Part shown: positions 17,065 to 26,747 of the stretch, piece by piece
How the letters are laid out: every line of letters starts with the position of its first letter
Numbering within the stretch: position 1 is the stretch's first letter
Origin: Bacteroidota bacterium
Lineage (GTDB): Bacteria > Bacteroidota > Bacteroidia > Flavobacteriales_E > Vicingaceae
Length of the DNA stretch: 64,000 nucleotides
Direction: 5' to 3'
Assembly (NCBI GenBank): GCA_013112545.1
Contig: JABFGJ010000010.1
Location: 1 to 64,000 of the forward strand
Made by a program: the position numbers and the translations under genes
The notes under the pieces: generated by a model
What the model saw: only the letters and a program-made list of their open reading frames with translations
What the model was told of the DNA's origin: nothing
Database searches by the model: none

Positions 17065-18187
17065 CTTTTAATGTTTTTTGAATTGATCTATATAATAATT
17101 CCGCGCTTTTAGACCAAGAAAACTTAGAGCTTTGTAGTTTTCCTTTTTCAATTAAAGTCTCTCTTAATGTTTTATTTTCAGTAATTTCTTGCATTGCTTT
17201 TGCAATGGTGTTTACATCCTTAGGGTCGATTAACAAAGCGGCATTTCCAGCAACTTCTGGCATAGAGGTAACATTAGAAGTTATAACCGCTGTTTCACTA
17301 TGAAATGCTTCTAAAATTGGTATTCCAAACCCTTCGAAATAAGGGAGATACGTTAATGCGATAGCACTACTTAACAATAAACTTAAATTTTCATCGGATT
17401 GTCTTCCTACAAATAGAATGTCATCTTTGAATGTTAAATTCTTATAAATGTTTTCTAGTTTTTCGGGCCACCATTTTTTATTCCCCGCTATTAGCAATTT
17501 TGTTTTGTGGCCAGTTGATTTATATTGCTCAAAAGCTAAAAATAGATGCTCTAAATTTTTTCTTGGATGAATGGTTCCTATAAAAATAAAATAGTCTTGT
17601 CCTTGGGAGTATTTTTTCTTCACGTTTTCTTGTTCAGCTATACCAACTGGTTTGAAAACGTTGTTTGCTCCATTGTATAAAACATCAATTTCCTCTGCAT
17701 TGATGCCATAAGTTGTAGCAATATCATTTTTAGAGTACTCAGAAACAGTTGCAATTCTACTTGCTCTTTTAGCAAATTTTGGAAAAAAATGCTTCAAATA
17801 AAGCCGATGACTAAGGATGATGTTTTCTGGTGAATGAACAAAATTTAAATCATGAATAACAGCCAATGATGGACAATTGAGTTTTGGCGGAACCCATCCT
17901 TCAGGGCTTAAGAATAAATCAAATTTATTTTTGTTGAGGTAGTTTTTTAAGCTAAATTCAAACCACCATATCCACAATATGGGGTGTCTTGCTGGCGGTG
18001 AAAGTTTTTTAAAATTTACGTTTCTTGGGAATTTTAACGAGGTCGGAGTGTCGCGGTCAAAAATAAATGTGAATTCAATGTTCGGATTTTTTTCACAAAT
18101 AATTTTTAGAGTTTCGTATGTAAATCGACCAATACCATCCATCTTGTCTGGAACAAGTAATCGTGTATTGACCGCAATGCGTACCAT
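17054..18187 (-). CDS. glycosyltransferase family 4 (GT-B)
   Basis: The 377-residue GT-B enzyme has an N-terminal acceptor domain (MDGIGRFTYE near 16-25) and a C-terminal Rossmann half with FIGTIHPRKNLEHL and the nucleotide-sugar motif EGFGIPILEAF (~286-296). It would add a sugar to a surface glycan precursor on the cytosolic face of the membrane. Its stop overlaps rnhB and its start overlaps the methyltransferase gene, so the three are coupled. Confidence 0.9.
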   Translation of the reverse strand: MVRIAVNTRLLVPDKMDGIGRFTYETLKIICEKNPNIEFTFIFDRDTPTSLKFPRNVNFKKLSPPARHPILWIWWFEFSLKNYLNKNKFDLFLSPEGWVPPKLNCPSLAVIHDLNFVHSPENIILSHRLYLKHFFPKFAKRASRIATVSEYSKNDIATTYGINAEEIDVLYNGANNVFKPVGIAEQENVKKKYSQGQDYFIFIGTIHPRKNLEHLFLAFEQYKSTGHKTKLLIAGNKKWWPEKLENIYKNLTFKDDILFVGRQSDENLSLLLSSAIALTYLPYFEGFGIPILEAFHSETAVITSNVTSMPEVAGNAALLIDPKDVNTIAKAMQEITENKTLRETLIEKGKLQSSKFSWSKSAELLYRSIQKTLKVGT

Positions 18188-19005
18188 TATTTTTTACTGA
18201 CCATAAAATTAATTCCAAAAAAGAAATATTCTTTTAGAAAATTATTTCTTTTCCATATTTTTTGTTCTTTATTTATGCGCTCCTTTGCTCCTTTATTTGG
18301 AAACATAAAAGGTAAATAATAGCGAATATATTGTACGGATTTAGGATTTATTTTAAAACCTTGTTTTTGAAATTCAGATTCCCATTTACTTAAGCTTCGA
18401 ATGTTTTCATTTCCCAGTAAAATGTTCTTTTTTAAGCTTTCATCATAAATTTCTATAATCCTTTTATTCCCTCTTTGCTTATATAGTTTAGCGTTCTGTA
18501 TCACATTATTCCCATTTTCTTCAATGATAAGTAATTGACCTTTTGGGCTAAGCACATGATTCAAAATTTTTAATGCATCTTGTAGCGGTTCTAAATGGTG
18601 TAAGGTGTCTTGAATTATAATTAAATCATAAGCATTCGGTTCAAATTGATGATCGAAAATGTTTTCATAGGAATATGTAAACTTAGATACATCTCCAAAT
18701 TGTGACCAAAACTTTAACCTCTCAGGGATTTGTTTAATATAATGTTCTAAAGTTGTTCCGTGTGAACTAATACCGTTTATTGAAAGAAACATAGCGGTTG
18801 TTCCAAATCCACACCCACAATCCCAGATGCGTGCATTTTTATCATCAATATGGTCGATAATGTATTGCAATCTTTGACAGAAATAAGCTTTTCTATATTC
18901 AAATTTAGCAGGGTCATCGAGGTATTTATAATAATACCTTAAACTTTCGTTTATCTTTAATTCTTCTACAAAGTGAGTAAAAAACTCTTCAACTGTCATT
19001 TTCAT
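18187..19005 (-). CDS. SAM-dependent class I methyltransferase
   Basis: The 272-residue methyltransferase has motif I as WDCGCGFGTTAMFLS (~75-89) and post-motif IIIQDTLHHLEPL (~133-145). The substrate is not evident. Its place next to a glycosyltransferase and a flippase suggests a sugar or glycan-linked target. A second ATG at 18999 is possible. It shares a promoter region with the divergent flippase gene. Confidence 0.85.
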   Translation of the reverse strand: MKMTVEEFFTHFVEELKINESLRYYYKYLDDPAKFEYRKAYFCQRLQYIIDHIDDKNARIWDCGCGFGTTAMFLSINGISSHGTTLEHYIKQIPERLKFWSQFGDVSKFTYSYENIFDHQFEPNAYDLIIIQDTLHHLEPLQDALKILNHVLSPKGQLLIIEENGNNVIQNAKLYKQRGNKRIIEIYDESLKKNILLGNENIRSLSKWESEFQKQGFKINPKSVQYIRYYLPFMFPNKGAKERINKEQKIWKRNNFLKEYFFFGINFMVSKK

Positions 19006-19022
19006 TCTATCTATAAAACGTG

Positions 19023-19030
19023 CAAATATA
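19023..19030 (-). promoter_or_regulatory. -7 box for the methyltransferase-GT-rnhB operon
   Basis: The minus strand reads TATATTTG, an exact TAnnTTTG match, ending 17 nt before the ATG at 19005. Confidence 0.45.
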
Positions 19031-19090
19031 CATCCCTCAATTAAATTAAAATGGTTTATTAGGATTGCTTTACTTTGCCATTCTCAATTT

Positions 19091-19098
19091 TAATTTTG
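19091..19098 (+). promoter_or_regulatory. -7 box immediately upstream of the flippase gene
   Basis: TAATTTTG is followed by CAACC and then the ATG at 19104, so transcription would begin within a base or two of the start codon. A weaker TACTTTG element lies at 19071-19077. Confidence 0.4.
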
Positions 19099-19103
19099 CA
19101 ACC

Positions 19104-20540
19104 ATGCAAAAGAAATTTATAGGAAACTTATTATTTGTATTATTTCTAAATATTCTTGTAAAACCTTTTTGGATTATAGGGATAGATGTAGCTGTGCAAA
19201 ATAGAGTAGGAGCAGAGGAGTATGGTTTATATTACCCCATTTTTGGCTTTAGTATTTTATTTAACATCATTCTAGATTTTGGCATTACGAATTATAACAA
19301 CCGGAATATTGCGCAACATAGTCATATGCTACGGCGATATTTTTCTGGAATTTTTAACGTCAAATTAATTTTAGGCCTAATTTACCTTGTTGTTACTTTA
19401 GTTGTAGGTTATGTAATTGGCTACAGAGCAGAGCAAATGAGTCTGCTTATTTTATTGTGCATTAATCAATTTTTGGTCTCCCTTGTACTTTATTTGCGAT
19501 CAAACATAGCAGGTTTACATCTTTTCAAAATGGATGGATTTCTATCGATAATCGACCGTGTTTTAATGATATTAATTTGTAGTGTATTACTGTGGAATTC
19601 CTATTTTGAAGGTCGATTTAGTATTAAATGGTTTGTTTATGCTCAAACAGCTTCTTACTTAATTACTGCTTTTGTTGCTTTTATTATAGTGTTTAAAAAA
19701 GCCAAATTCTATCGATTAAAAATAGATATTAAGATGTTTCGCTTAATTCTAAAACAGAGTTTGCCCTTTGCATTACTTGTACTTTTAATGTCATTCTATT
19801 ATAGACTCGATTCCGTAATGATTGATTTATTATTGATAGAAGGAAGGTATGAAGCAGGAGTTTATGCTCAAGCTTATCGATTGTTAGAGGGTTTCAACAT
19901 GTTTGGATTTATTTTCGCTGGTATATTGCTGCCGATGTTTGCCAAAATGATTAAGAATCAATTGCCTATAGATTCTTTGGTAAGAACATCTTTCAACCTC
20001 ATTTTTATACCAACCATAATTGTAGCCATTATTTCTTATTGTTATGGTAAAGAAATTATGGAATTGCTTTATGTTGCGAATGTTTCAGAGTCTGCCAAGG
20101 TTTACTCTATTTTAATGTTCTCATTTGTGGCAATAGCATCTACCTATGTATATGGAACTTTGTTGACTGCCAATGGAAGTTTAAAAGCATTAAACATTAT
20201 TTCAGGGATAGGGCTTGTTGTAAATTTTGTGTTAAACTATTGGCTTATTCCTATTTACGCGGCATATGGTGCCGCCATAGCTACACTGATTACCCAAATA
20301 ATTGTTATCTTTTCTCAAATATATGTTACCAAAAAGACCTTAGATATTCCATTGTCTAAAGCTTTAACAGCAAAGTATTTGGGTATTTTAACTATTGGAG
20401 TCTTAGTCACTTATTTAATTTTTATAATGGGTAACAATTGGATTATCAACTCACTTATAATTGGGCTGGTGTTTATCCTTTTATCCTTTTTATTTGGCTT
20501 ATTTAAATGGGAGGAGATTAGAAAGTTAATCGCCATATAA
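19104..20540 (+). CDS. polysaccharide flippase (MOP superfamily, Wzx-like)
   Basis: The 478-residue polytopic protein has about 12-14 membrane segments and the organisation of oligosaccharide flippases. It would translocate lipid-linked glycan units across the inner membrane. An upstream TTG at 19065 is in frame, but the ATG at 19104 (MQKKFIGNLLFVLF) begins directly at the first membrane helix region. Neighbouring Wzz-like and ligase/polymerase genes support a surface-polysaccharide role. Confidence 0.9.
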   Translation: MQKKFIGNLLFVLFLNILVKPFWIIGIDVAVQNRVGAEEYGLYYPIFGFSILFNIILDFGITNYNNRNIAQHSHMLRRYFSGIFNVKLILGLIYLVVTLVVGYVIGYRAEQMSLLILLCINQFLVSLVLYLRSNIAGLHLFKMDGFLSIIDRVLMILICSVLLWNSYFEGRFSIKWFVYAQTASYLITAFVAFIIVFKKAKFYRLKIDIKMFRLILKQSLPFALLVLLMSFYYRLDSVMIDLLLIEGRYEAGVYAQAYRLLEGFNMFGFIFAGILLPMFAKMIKNQLPIDSLVRTSFNLIFIPTIIVAIISYCYGKEIMELLYVANVSESAKVYSILMFSFVAIASTYVYGTLLTANGSLKALNIISGIGLVVNFVLNYWLIPIYAAYGAAIATLITQIIVIFSQIYVTKKTLDIPLSKALTAKYLGILTIGVLVTYLIFIMGNNWIINSLIIGLVFILLSFLFGLFKWEEIRKLIAI

Positions 20541-20566
20541 ATTAAGTTTTAAGTATTAATAATCAT

Positions 20567-20574
20567 TAAATTTG
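20567..20574 (+). promoter_or_regulatory. -7 box for the Wzz-like gene pair
   Basis: TAAATTTG matches TAnnTTTG exactly and ends 22 nt before the ATG at 20597. A GTTTT stretch at 20546-20550 is a weak -33 candidate. Confidence 0.4.
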
Positions 20575-20596
20575 CGCTTTTTCAAAATAGAAGTTG

Positions 20597-21586
20597 ATGA
20601 GCGAACAACAATATGATATTAACTCTAAAGGGATATTGACTTTCATGAGAAAGTGGAAAAATATTCTTTTAACAACCTGCGGCTTTGCTTTGATAACTTC
20701 GCTGGTTTTTTCTTTTTTTATTGAAGATAAATACGAGTCTTCAGTAATCTTATTTCCTTCTACAACTTCGAGTATTTCACGTGCATTACTCAACGATAAG
20801 AATTACAAGGAAAAAGACTTTTTAGAATTTGGTGAAGAGGAAGAAGCAGAACAAATGATTCAAATATTGAAATCAGACGCTATCCGCCAACACATTATCA
20901 CCAAGTTTGACTTAATGAACCATTACAAGATAAATCAAGATGGGGATTATAAGCTAACCAAGTTAAATAAAGAATTTGATGCAAACATTGATTTTTACAG
21001 AACCAAATTTATGTCAGTAAAGATTGAAGTTTTAGATAAAGACCCCAAATATGCGGCCGACATTGCTAATGAAATTGCTTTAAAATACGATCAAATTAAA
21101 AATCAAATATTAAAAAAAGTAGCCAATCAGGCTTTCGAAATCGTTGAAGCAGAATATAATACTTTGGTTTCTGAAATAGCATTAATGGAGGATACTCTTA
21201 ATCAAATTCGAGCTAGGGGAATTCAAGATTATGAAACACAAGTGGAAGTATTAAGTTATCAATATGGAGCGGCATTGGTAAACAATAATACGAATGCAGC
21301 AAATAAATTAAACTCTAAACTTGATACGCTTTCCAAATATGGAGGTAAGTATTTGAGTTTAGTGCAACAATTGGAATATGAGCGCGAAAAACTCAGTGAT
21401 TTACGAGGAGTTTATGCAGAAGCTAGGGTTGATGCAAATTCTACCTTAGACCAAAAGTTTGTAGTAAATGAAGCGTATCCAGCTGAGAAAGCCTCCTATC
21501 CAATTCGATGGTTAATTGTGGTGGTTTCGGTGGCTGCCACATTTTTATTTACCATGATATTATTAATTCTAGTAGATCCAAAATAA
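20597..21586 (+). CDS. Wzz-like polysaccharide chain-length determinant (first copy)
   Basis: The 329-residue protein has TM1 near residues 17-40, a periplasmic coiled-coil region of ~230 residues and TM2 near 300-325, preceded by the Pro-rich segment YPAEKASYPIRW that typifies this family. No tyrosine-kinase domain is fused. It would control chain length or assemble the export machinery for the glycan. It is 8 bp upstream of a second copy of the same fold. Confidence 0.9.
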   Translation: MSEQQYDINSKGILTFMRKWKNILLTTCGFALITSLVFSFFIEDKYESSVILFPSTTSSISRALLNDKNYKEKDFLEFGEEEEAEQMIQILKSDAIRQHIITKFDLMNHYKINQDGDYKLTKLNKEFDANIDFYRTKFMSVKIEVLDKDPKYAADIANEIALKYDQIKNQILKKVANQAFEIVEAEYNTLVSEIALMEDTLNQIRARGIQDYETQVEVLSYQYGAALVNNNTNAANKLNSKLDTLSKYGGKYLSLVQQLEYEREKLSDLRGVYAEARVDANSTLDQKFVVNEAYPAEKASYPIRWLIVVVSVAATFLFTMILLILVDPK

Positions 21587-21594
21587 GGGAAAAG

Positions 21595-22557
21595 ATGGAA
21601 CAGAATTCAAATAAAGATTATTTTGCATCAAACGTGAAAATTTTACAATTCGCATTAAAACAATGGAAGTTTTTAGGATCAGTTGCAGTTATAGCTGCAA
21701 TCTTAGGAATTGTTTTTTCTTCTCCTAGCTTCATTGCTCCTAAGTTTACTGCGGAAGCTATTATTTATCCTGCCAATTTAGGTGGATATTCTGGCGAAAC
21801 TCGTTTAGAGCAAATGCTGCAATATTGTGAATCGAATGAAATTAGAAATGCAATAATTAGCAAGTTTAATTTATATGATGAATATGAGATTGACAGCACT
21901 GCTAAATCTTCAAAAAATGCGATAGACAAACTGTATAGTGAAAACGTAACTTTTGATGAAACAAAATATGAGTCGATCCGAATAACAGCAAGTTCTACAG
22001 ATCCAAAGAAATCGCGTCAAATGGTTGATGAATTCATTAGACTATTAGATATGACGATACGCTCGAAAGAACGTGAAAAATTTAAAGAGCAACTAATCAT
22101 AAATGAGAAATTGCTAGTTGAAAAGAAACACCAAATTGATAGTTTAGAATCTATCATTAGAGAATACAGTACTAAATACGGGATTTTAGATTACATTGTA
22201 CAAACAGAAGAAGTAACTAAAGGCTATATGAAATTTTTGCTTTCAGGCAAAAAGGGGAAAGATTATGATGAGGTAAAACAACTGTATGAAAATCTACAAA
22301 AATATGGTCGCAAATACCACAATATAAATGCACAACTTAATCTTATAAATACTGAATATGTTTCTAGATTACATAATTATGAACACTCAGTAAAGGACTA
22401 TACAAAGGTCCAAACACACTCTTATGTTTTAGTTAGTGCAGAAACCCCTGATAAAAAATCCTCACCAATTCGTTGGCTAATTGTCCTTATGGCTAGCTTC
22501 AGTGCAATGTTTTTTGCATTTGTTTTGATGTTATTCAAAGGATATAACAACAAATAG
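21595..22557 (+). CDS. Wzz-like polysaccharide chain-length determinant (second copy)
   Basis: The 320-residue paralogue of the preceding protein has TM1 (~26-46), a coiled-coil periplasmic part and TM2 with TPDKKSSPIRWLIV just before it. The ATG at 21595 follows an AAGGGAAAAG purine stretch. The longer frame from 21508 overlaps the previous gene and would put non-hydrophobic residues before TM1, so it is rejected. Tandem unlike copies suggest a hetero-oligomer or two chain-length modes. Confidence 0.9.
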   Translation: MEQNSNKDYFASNVKILQFALKQWKFLGSVAVIAAILGIVFSSPSFIAPKFTAEAIIYPANLGGYSGETRLEQMLQYCESNEIRNAIISKFNLYDEYEIDSTAKSSKNAIDKLYSENVTFDETKYESIRITASSTDPKKSRQMVDEFIRLLDMTIRSKEREKFKEQLIINEKLLVEKKHQIDSLESIIREYSTKYGILDYIVQTEEVTKGYMKFLLSGKKGKDYDEVKQLYENLQKYGRKYHNINAQLNLINTEYVSRLHNYEHSVKDYTKVQTHSYVLVSAETPDKKSSPIRWLIVLMASFSAMFFAFVLMLFKGYNNK

Positions 22558-22561
22558 TCAG

Positions 22562-24010
22562 ATGAATGATTATTTAAAATCGAATGGCATTTTAATCCTA
22601 TGCTTTTTGTTTATCATGGCCAACAGTGCTTTGATAGCCTTAGAGCAATACTGGTTTTCTATAGTTCCTTTTGCGATTTTAATATTAATGCTTGCTTTTG
22701 TAGCTACAGATAAACTGATGTGGTTTATCGTATTTACAACCCCTCTTTCTTTAAATCTGGAAGCCTTGGAGTTTGGTGGGATAGGAATGTTTTTGCCTAC
22801 AGAGCCATTGCTTTTTGGGGTCATGCTTATCTTTTTTATCAAATTATTATATGACAAAACATTTGATAAAGACGTATTGAAACATCCGCTTACGATAGTT
22901 ATCTTAATTAATCTCGCTTGGATTATACTAACTACGATTACGAGTACCTTACCTATAGTTTCCTTAAAATTTTTATTAGCTAGAATGTGGTTTGTTATAG
23001 CTTTTTATTTTATTGGAACACAGTTGTTTAAAACTCAAAAAAACATCGTTACATTCTTTTGGCTTTATGTAATACCACTTTCAGGTGTAGCTTTATATAC
23101 CTTTATTCACCACAGTACACACGCTTTTGCAGAAAGACCCGCTCACTGGGTAATGCAACCCTTTTTTAAAGACCACACGGTATATGGGGCTGTTATAGCA
23201 ATGATGTTTCCTATATTATTATCTCTATTTGGGTTTAAGAAAAATAAAAAATATACCTTGATTTTAATATTAATGACATTTGTTTTTCTAGCAGGGATTG
23301 TTTTTTCTTATGGTAGAGCTGCTTGGATTAGCTTAATTATTGCTTTTCTTGTTTCTTTAATCTATTTACTTCGTATTAATGGAAAGTTGATATTTTCTGT
23401 TTCTGGTTTATTGGCAATTTTTCTGATTGTTTTCTGGACAGACATAGTAAATGTGTTAGAAAAAAACGATCAAGATTCAACCAGTGAGAATCTTCAAGAG
23501 CATGTGCAATCAATAACCAATATTTCTACAGACGCTTCTAACCTTGAGCGAATTAACAGATGGCGTTCGGCAATTCGAATGTTCGAAGCTAAGCCAATTT
23601 TAGGCTGGGGGCCTGGCACCTATGCCTTTCAATATGCTCCATTCCAATCTTCTGAAGACCTTACCATTATTAGTACTAATTCAGGTGATGGTGGAAATGC
23701 ACATAGTGAATTTATTGGTCCTTTAGCAGAAGAAGGACTTCTTGGAGCGCTTTCTTTTGTGCTTATTATAATTGTTTTTTATTATAAATCAGCTAAGCTG
23801 TATTATAGATTGCCGAAAGGTGAATTGCGCCAGATCGTTTTTTGGGTTACAATTGCTTTTACAACGTATATCGTAAATGGGACTTTAAATAATTTCTTAG
23901 ATACAGATAAAGCGAGTGTGCCTTTTTGGGCTTTCATAGCTATTATAACGGCAATAGATATTAACCAAAAAAGTATGATTAACGAAGAAACTCAGCTACA
24001 AGAAAAGTGA
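22562..24010 (+). CDS. O-antigen ligase / polymerase family membrane protein
   Basis: The 482-residue protein has about 12 membrane segments and a large periplasmic loop (~300-390) with FSYGRAAWISL before it and GWGPGTYAFQY plus NAHSEFIGPLAEEG within it. This is the Wzy_C / WaaL-type signature with the conserved Arg and His. It would ligate or polymerise glycan on the periplasmic side. Its last 32 bp overlap tail-to-tail with the convergent phosphatase gene. Confidence 0.9.
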   Translation: MNDYLKSNGILILCFLFIMANSALIALEQYWFSIVPFAILILMLAFVATDKLMWFIVFTTPLSLNLEALEFGGIGMFLPTEPLLFGVMLIFFIKLLYDKTFDKDVLKHPLTIVILINLAWIILTTITSTLPIVSLKFLLARMWFVIAFYFIGTQLFKTQKNIVTFFWLYVIPLSGVALYTFIHHSTHAFAERPAHWVMQPFFKDHTVYGAVIAMMFPILLSLFGFKKNKKYTLILILMTFVFLAGIVFSYGRAAWISLIIAFLVSLIYLLRINGKLIFSVSGLLAIFLIVFWTDIVNVLEKNDQDSTSENLQEHVQSITNISTDASNLERINRWRSAIRMFEAKPILGWGPGTYAFQYAPFQSSEDLTIISTNSGDGGNAHSEFIGPLAEEGLLGALSFVLIIIVFYYKSAKLYYRLPKGELRQIVFWVTIAFTTYIVNGTLNNFLDTDKASVPFWAFIAIITAIDINQKSMINEETQLQEK

Positions 24011-25208
24011 TGTCATCGTCAATAGCTGACTTATTTTCTGCTTCTTTTATTCGTTTCTCTAGTCTAGTTTTTATTTCTTTTAGGTTTTGATAACTATCAA
24101 TTAAATTTGCTACTCCTTCAACTTCAAGTTGATTCCCATTTTCATCTTCTAGTTCAGTTAAGCCATCTGTATAGCAAATTAATTTACTGTGATTAGGCAA
24201 TGCTATAGTTTCTGATTCTATTTTTGGTAGTTCATCAAACATGCCTAAAACCGTACAACCTTTTTTAAGTTCTACAATTTTATTTTCTGAAACCAATAGA
24301 GCTGGTTGATGACCTGCATTCAAAAAAGTTAAGGTTTGCTCTTTAGCATCAAAAATGGCTAGAAATAAAGTGATGAACTTTTCATAATTAGCTGACTCTA
24401 TTATCCTTTTGTTGGTCTTGTTTACTAGCTCTTCTATGGTTGATGAAATTGAAAGTTGCGCTCTTAAATGCGCTTGAAAATTGGCCATTAAGAGTGCAGC
24501 CGACATGCCTTTACCAGAAACATCTGCAACACATAAAGCCGTTCTATTGGCATCAATTTGCACCACATCATAATAATCGCCACTTACTTCGCTATGTGGT
24601 CTATAATAAGCTTTTACTTCAATTTTTTTATTGTTTGGAAGCCTTCTAGGAAATAAAAGTGATTGCATAGTTTGAGCCATCTCTAACTCTTTTTTTATTG
24701 CAATTTGTTTTATTTCTTCTTCATATAAACGCTTATTCTCTAAAGCAACTACAATGATATTTGCTAATGTTTGAATAAACTTTAAATGCTTAATAATGGG
24801 ACTTATTTCAACTTTCTCTCCTTGTAAATCTCCTAAAAGTAGATAGGCAAAAGCTTTTTTATTGTGAAATACGGGCACTACAATCTCAAACTTATTGGTG
24901 CCAGTTTCAGTCGAAGAATGAAGGACATCAATATCATCGTACTGATTGATAATGCTATCAATATTGATTTCTGAAATTTGATTTTCGTTTAAACCTTCTT
25001 GCAATGCTATTTGCCATGTTTTATCAAATGATATAAAAACAAAACGACCAATTCCAAGATCTTGAACTAGCACATTTTTTAATAAACCAAACAGATGTTC
25101 ACTGGAAGCATTTTTGTTAATAGCTATGGAAATATCAAGTATAGTTTTCAACTTGATATTTGATAGCTTTAATTTGCCCCTGACCCGCTCTGATTTATCC
25201 TGGCTCAT
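23979..25208 (-). CDS. GAF-SpoIIE (PP2C-type) serine phosphatase, RsbU-like
   Basis: The 409-residue protein has an N-terminal GAF-like sensor (~25-150), a short coiled-coil linker and a SpoIIE/PP2C phosphatase domain. Metal and active-site motifs are VSGDYYDV, VADVSGKGMSAAL, LNAGHQPALL, CYTDGLTE and DDDITFLV. It probably dephosphorylates an anti-sigma-factor antagonist, but no partner is in the window. The start ATG at 25208 overlaps the LpxD-like gene by 14 bp; the upstream TTG at 25226 is less likely. Confidence 0.9.
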   Translation of the reverse strand: MSQDKSERVRGKLKLSNIKLKTILDISIAINKNASSEHLFGLLKNVLVQDLGIGRFVFISFDKTWQIALQEGLNENQISEINIDSIINQYDDIDVLHSSTETGTNKFEIVVPVFHNKKAFAYLLLGDLQGEKVEISPIIKHLKFIQTLANIIVVALENKRLYEEEIKQIAIKKELEMAQTMQSLLFPRRLPNNKKIEVKAYYRPHSEVSGDYYDVVQIDANRTALCVADVSGKGMSAALLMANFQAHLRAQLSISSTIEELVNKTNKRIIESANYEKFITLFLAIFDAKEQTLTFLNAGHQPALLVSENKIVELKKGCTVLGMFDELPKIESETIALPNHSKLICYTDGLTELEDENGNQLEVEGVANLIDSYQNLKEIKTRLEKRIKEAENKSAIDDDITFLVAEFLR

Positions 25209-26139
25209 TTTTGCTAAGATTTTCAAGAATTGCAGGCAACTTTCTTAAAAGTGCCATTTCTTTCAATTTATTTCGACTTTCTTCTACAGGTGTGCCAAAA
25301 TATACTTTTCCACCCTCTATAGATTTTGTAACTCCTGTTTGCCCTTGTATAATTGCTTTGTCTCCTATAGAAATTCCACTAGACATACCCACCTGTCCCC
25401 AAATAGTGACTTCATTGCCAATAGTTACACAACCAGCTACTCCAGTGCCTGCTGCTATTAAACATTTATTACCGATAATGGTATCATGCCCAATTTGTAC
25501 TAAATTATCAATTACTGTACATTTTCCAATTTTGGTTTCTGCAGTTACTCCTTTATCTATGGTGCAATTTGCTCCTATTTCAACAAAATCTTCTATGATA
25601 ACCTTACCAACAGATTTTAATCGCTCAAAATGATCTAATCTATTTTTATAATAAAAAGCAAAAGAGCCAATTACAGTTCCAGATTGAATGATAACATTGT
25701 TGCCAATTTGCACATCATCTCCTATTGAAACATTTGGAAAGATGAGGGTATTACTTCCAATACTTACGTTTTTACCAATTGTAACTGAAGAATGAATCTT
25801 AGTATTCGATCCAATTTTTGCATCGGGATGCTGATGAAACTCAGGGAACTCAAAAGGTTTGAAGTAGTTAAGTAGAAAATTGAAACTTTTAAAAGGGTCA
25901 TCGCAGATAATAATGCCTTTTCCTTCAGGAAAATCAACCTCCTTATTGATTAAAACAACAGTAGCTAATGAGTTGAGTGCTTTATCATAGTATTTTGGAT
26001 GATCAACAAATACGATGTCTCCAATTTCAACACGATGAATTTCATTAATACCTGAAACCGTGAGGTTAGCATCGCCTTTAAAAGGAGATGACAATAGCTC
26101 AGAAATTTCTTTTAATGAATTTTTTCTTTCAAATTTCAT
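25195..26139 (-). CDS. LpxD-like UDP-3-O-acylglucosamine N-acyltransferase paralogue
   Basis: The 314-residue protein has an N-terminal LpxD-type domain (~1-100) and a left-handed beta-helix of hexapeptide repeats ([20 protein letters not shown] and onward). The catalytic-type His sits in [10 protein letters not shown] second, longer LpxD is encoded at 29538. Such second copies are common in Bacteroidota and may use a different acyl chain or another sugar. The start overlaps the stop of efp by 4 bp (ATGA), so the two are coupled. Confidence 0.85.
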   Translation of the reverse strand: MKFERKNSLKEISELLSSPFKGDANLTVSGINEIHRVEIGDIVFVDHPKYYDKALNSLATVVLINKEVDFPEGKGIIICDDPFKSFNFLLNYFKPFEFPEFHQHPDAKIGSNTKIHSSVTIGKNVSIGSNTLIFPNVSIGDDVQIGNNVIIQSGTVIGSFAFYYKNRLDHFERLKSVGKVIIEDFVEIGANCTIDKGVTAETKIGKCTVIDNLVQIGHDTIIGNKCLIAAGTGVAGCVTIGNEVTIWGQVGMSSGISIGDKAIIQGQTGVTKSIEGGKVYFGTPVEESRNKLKEMALLRKLPAILENLSKNEPG

Positions 26140-26702
26140 TCTTTAACTCTTTCAGAATAAGCACCAGTTCTAGTGTCAATTTTTATTTTATCACCTTCAT
26201 TGATAAACAAAGGCACCCTAACTTCTGCACCGGTTTCTATTTTAGCAGGTTTTGTTGTGTTTGTTGCTGTATCGCCTTTTATCCCAGGTTCGGTATAGGT
26301 TACTTCCATAATTACAAAAGCTGGAAGGTCGCAAGAAAGTGCTTTTTCTTCTTCTGCATGAAACAATATTTCAACCTCATTTCCTTCTTTCAAAAATTGC
26401 GGTGCATTGATTAAATCTTCAGGTAAAAATGTTTGCTCAAAATCTTCCATATTCATAAAATGATATCCACTTTCATCTTTGAATAAATACTGATACTTTC
26501 GAGTTTCCATTCGAATCGTTTCAATTTTTACACCAGAATTAAAGGTATTATCAATGATTTTACCTGAGGTAAAACTTTGGAGTTTTGTTCTAACAAACGC
26601 AGGTCCTTTACCTGGTTTTACATGTTGAAATTCTAATATTTTATAGAGGTCTCCATTAAATTTAATGCAAAGCCCATTTTTAAAATCTGCAGTTGATGCC
26701 AT
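26136..26702 (-). CDS. efp: translation elongation factor P
   Basis: The 188-residue EF-P relieves ribosome stalling at polyproline. Three beta-domains are evident. The loop [10 protein letters not shown] (~29-38) carries the lysine at the usual modification position (about 34), and the C-terminus has the [14 protein letters not shown] signature. The 4-bp overlap with the LpxD-like gene is notable. Confidence 0.96.
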   Translation of the reverse strand: MASTADFKNGLCIKFNGDLYKILEFQHVKPGKGPAFVRTKLQSFTSGKIIDNTFNSGVKIETIRMETRKYQYLFKDESGYHFMNMEDFEQTFLPEDLINAPQFLKEGNEVEILFHAEEEKALSCDLPAFVIMEVTYTEPGIKGDTATNTTKPAKIETGAEVRVPLFINEGDKIKIDTRTGAYSERVKE

Positions 26703-26747
26703 TTGAAATGTTGTGTTATACTTAAATATAAATTTAAGATTATTAAA

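Noticed and set aside
21508-21594. N-terminal extension of the second Wzz-like protein
   Set aside because: It overlaps the previous gene out of frame and places unrelated residues before TM1; the ATG at 21595 with a purine-rich upstream stretch is better.
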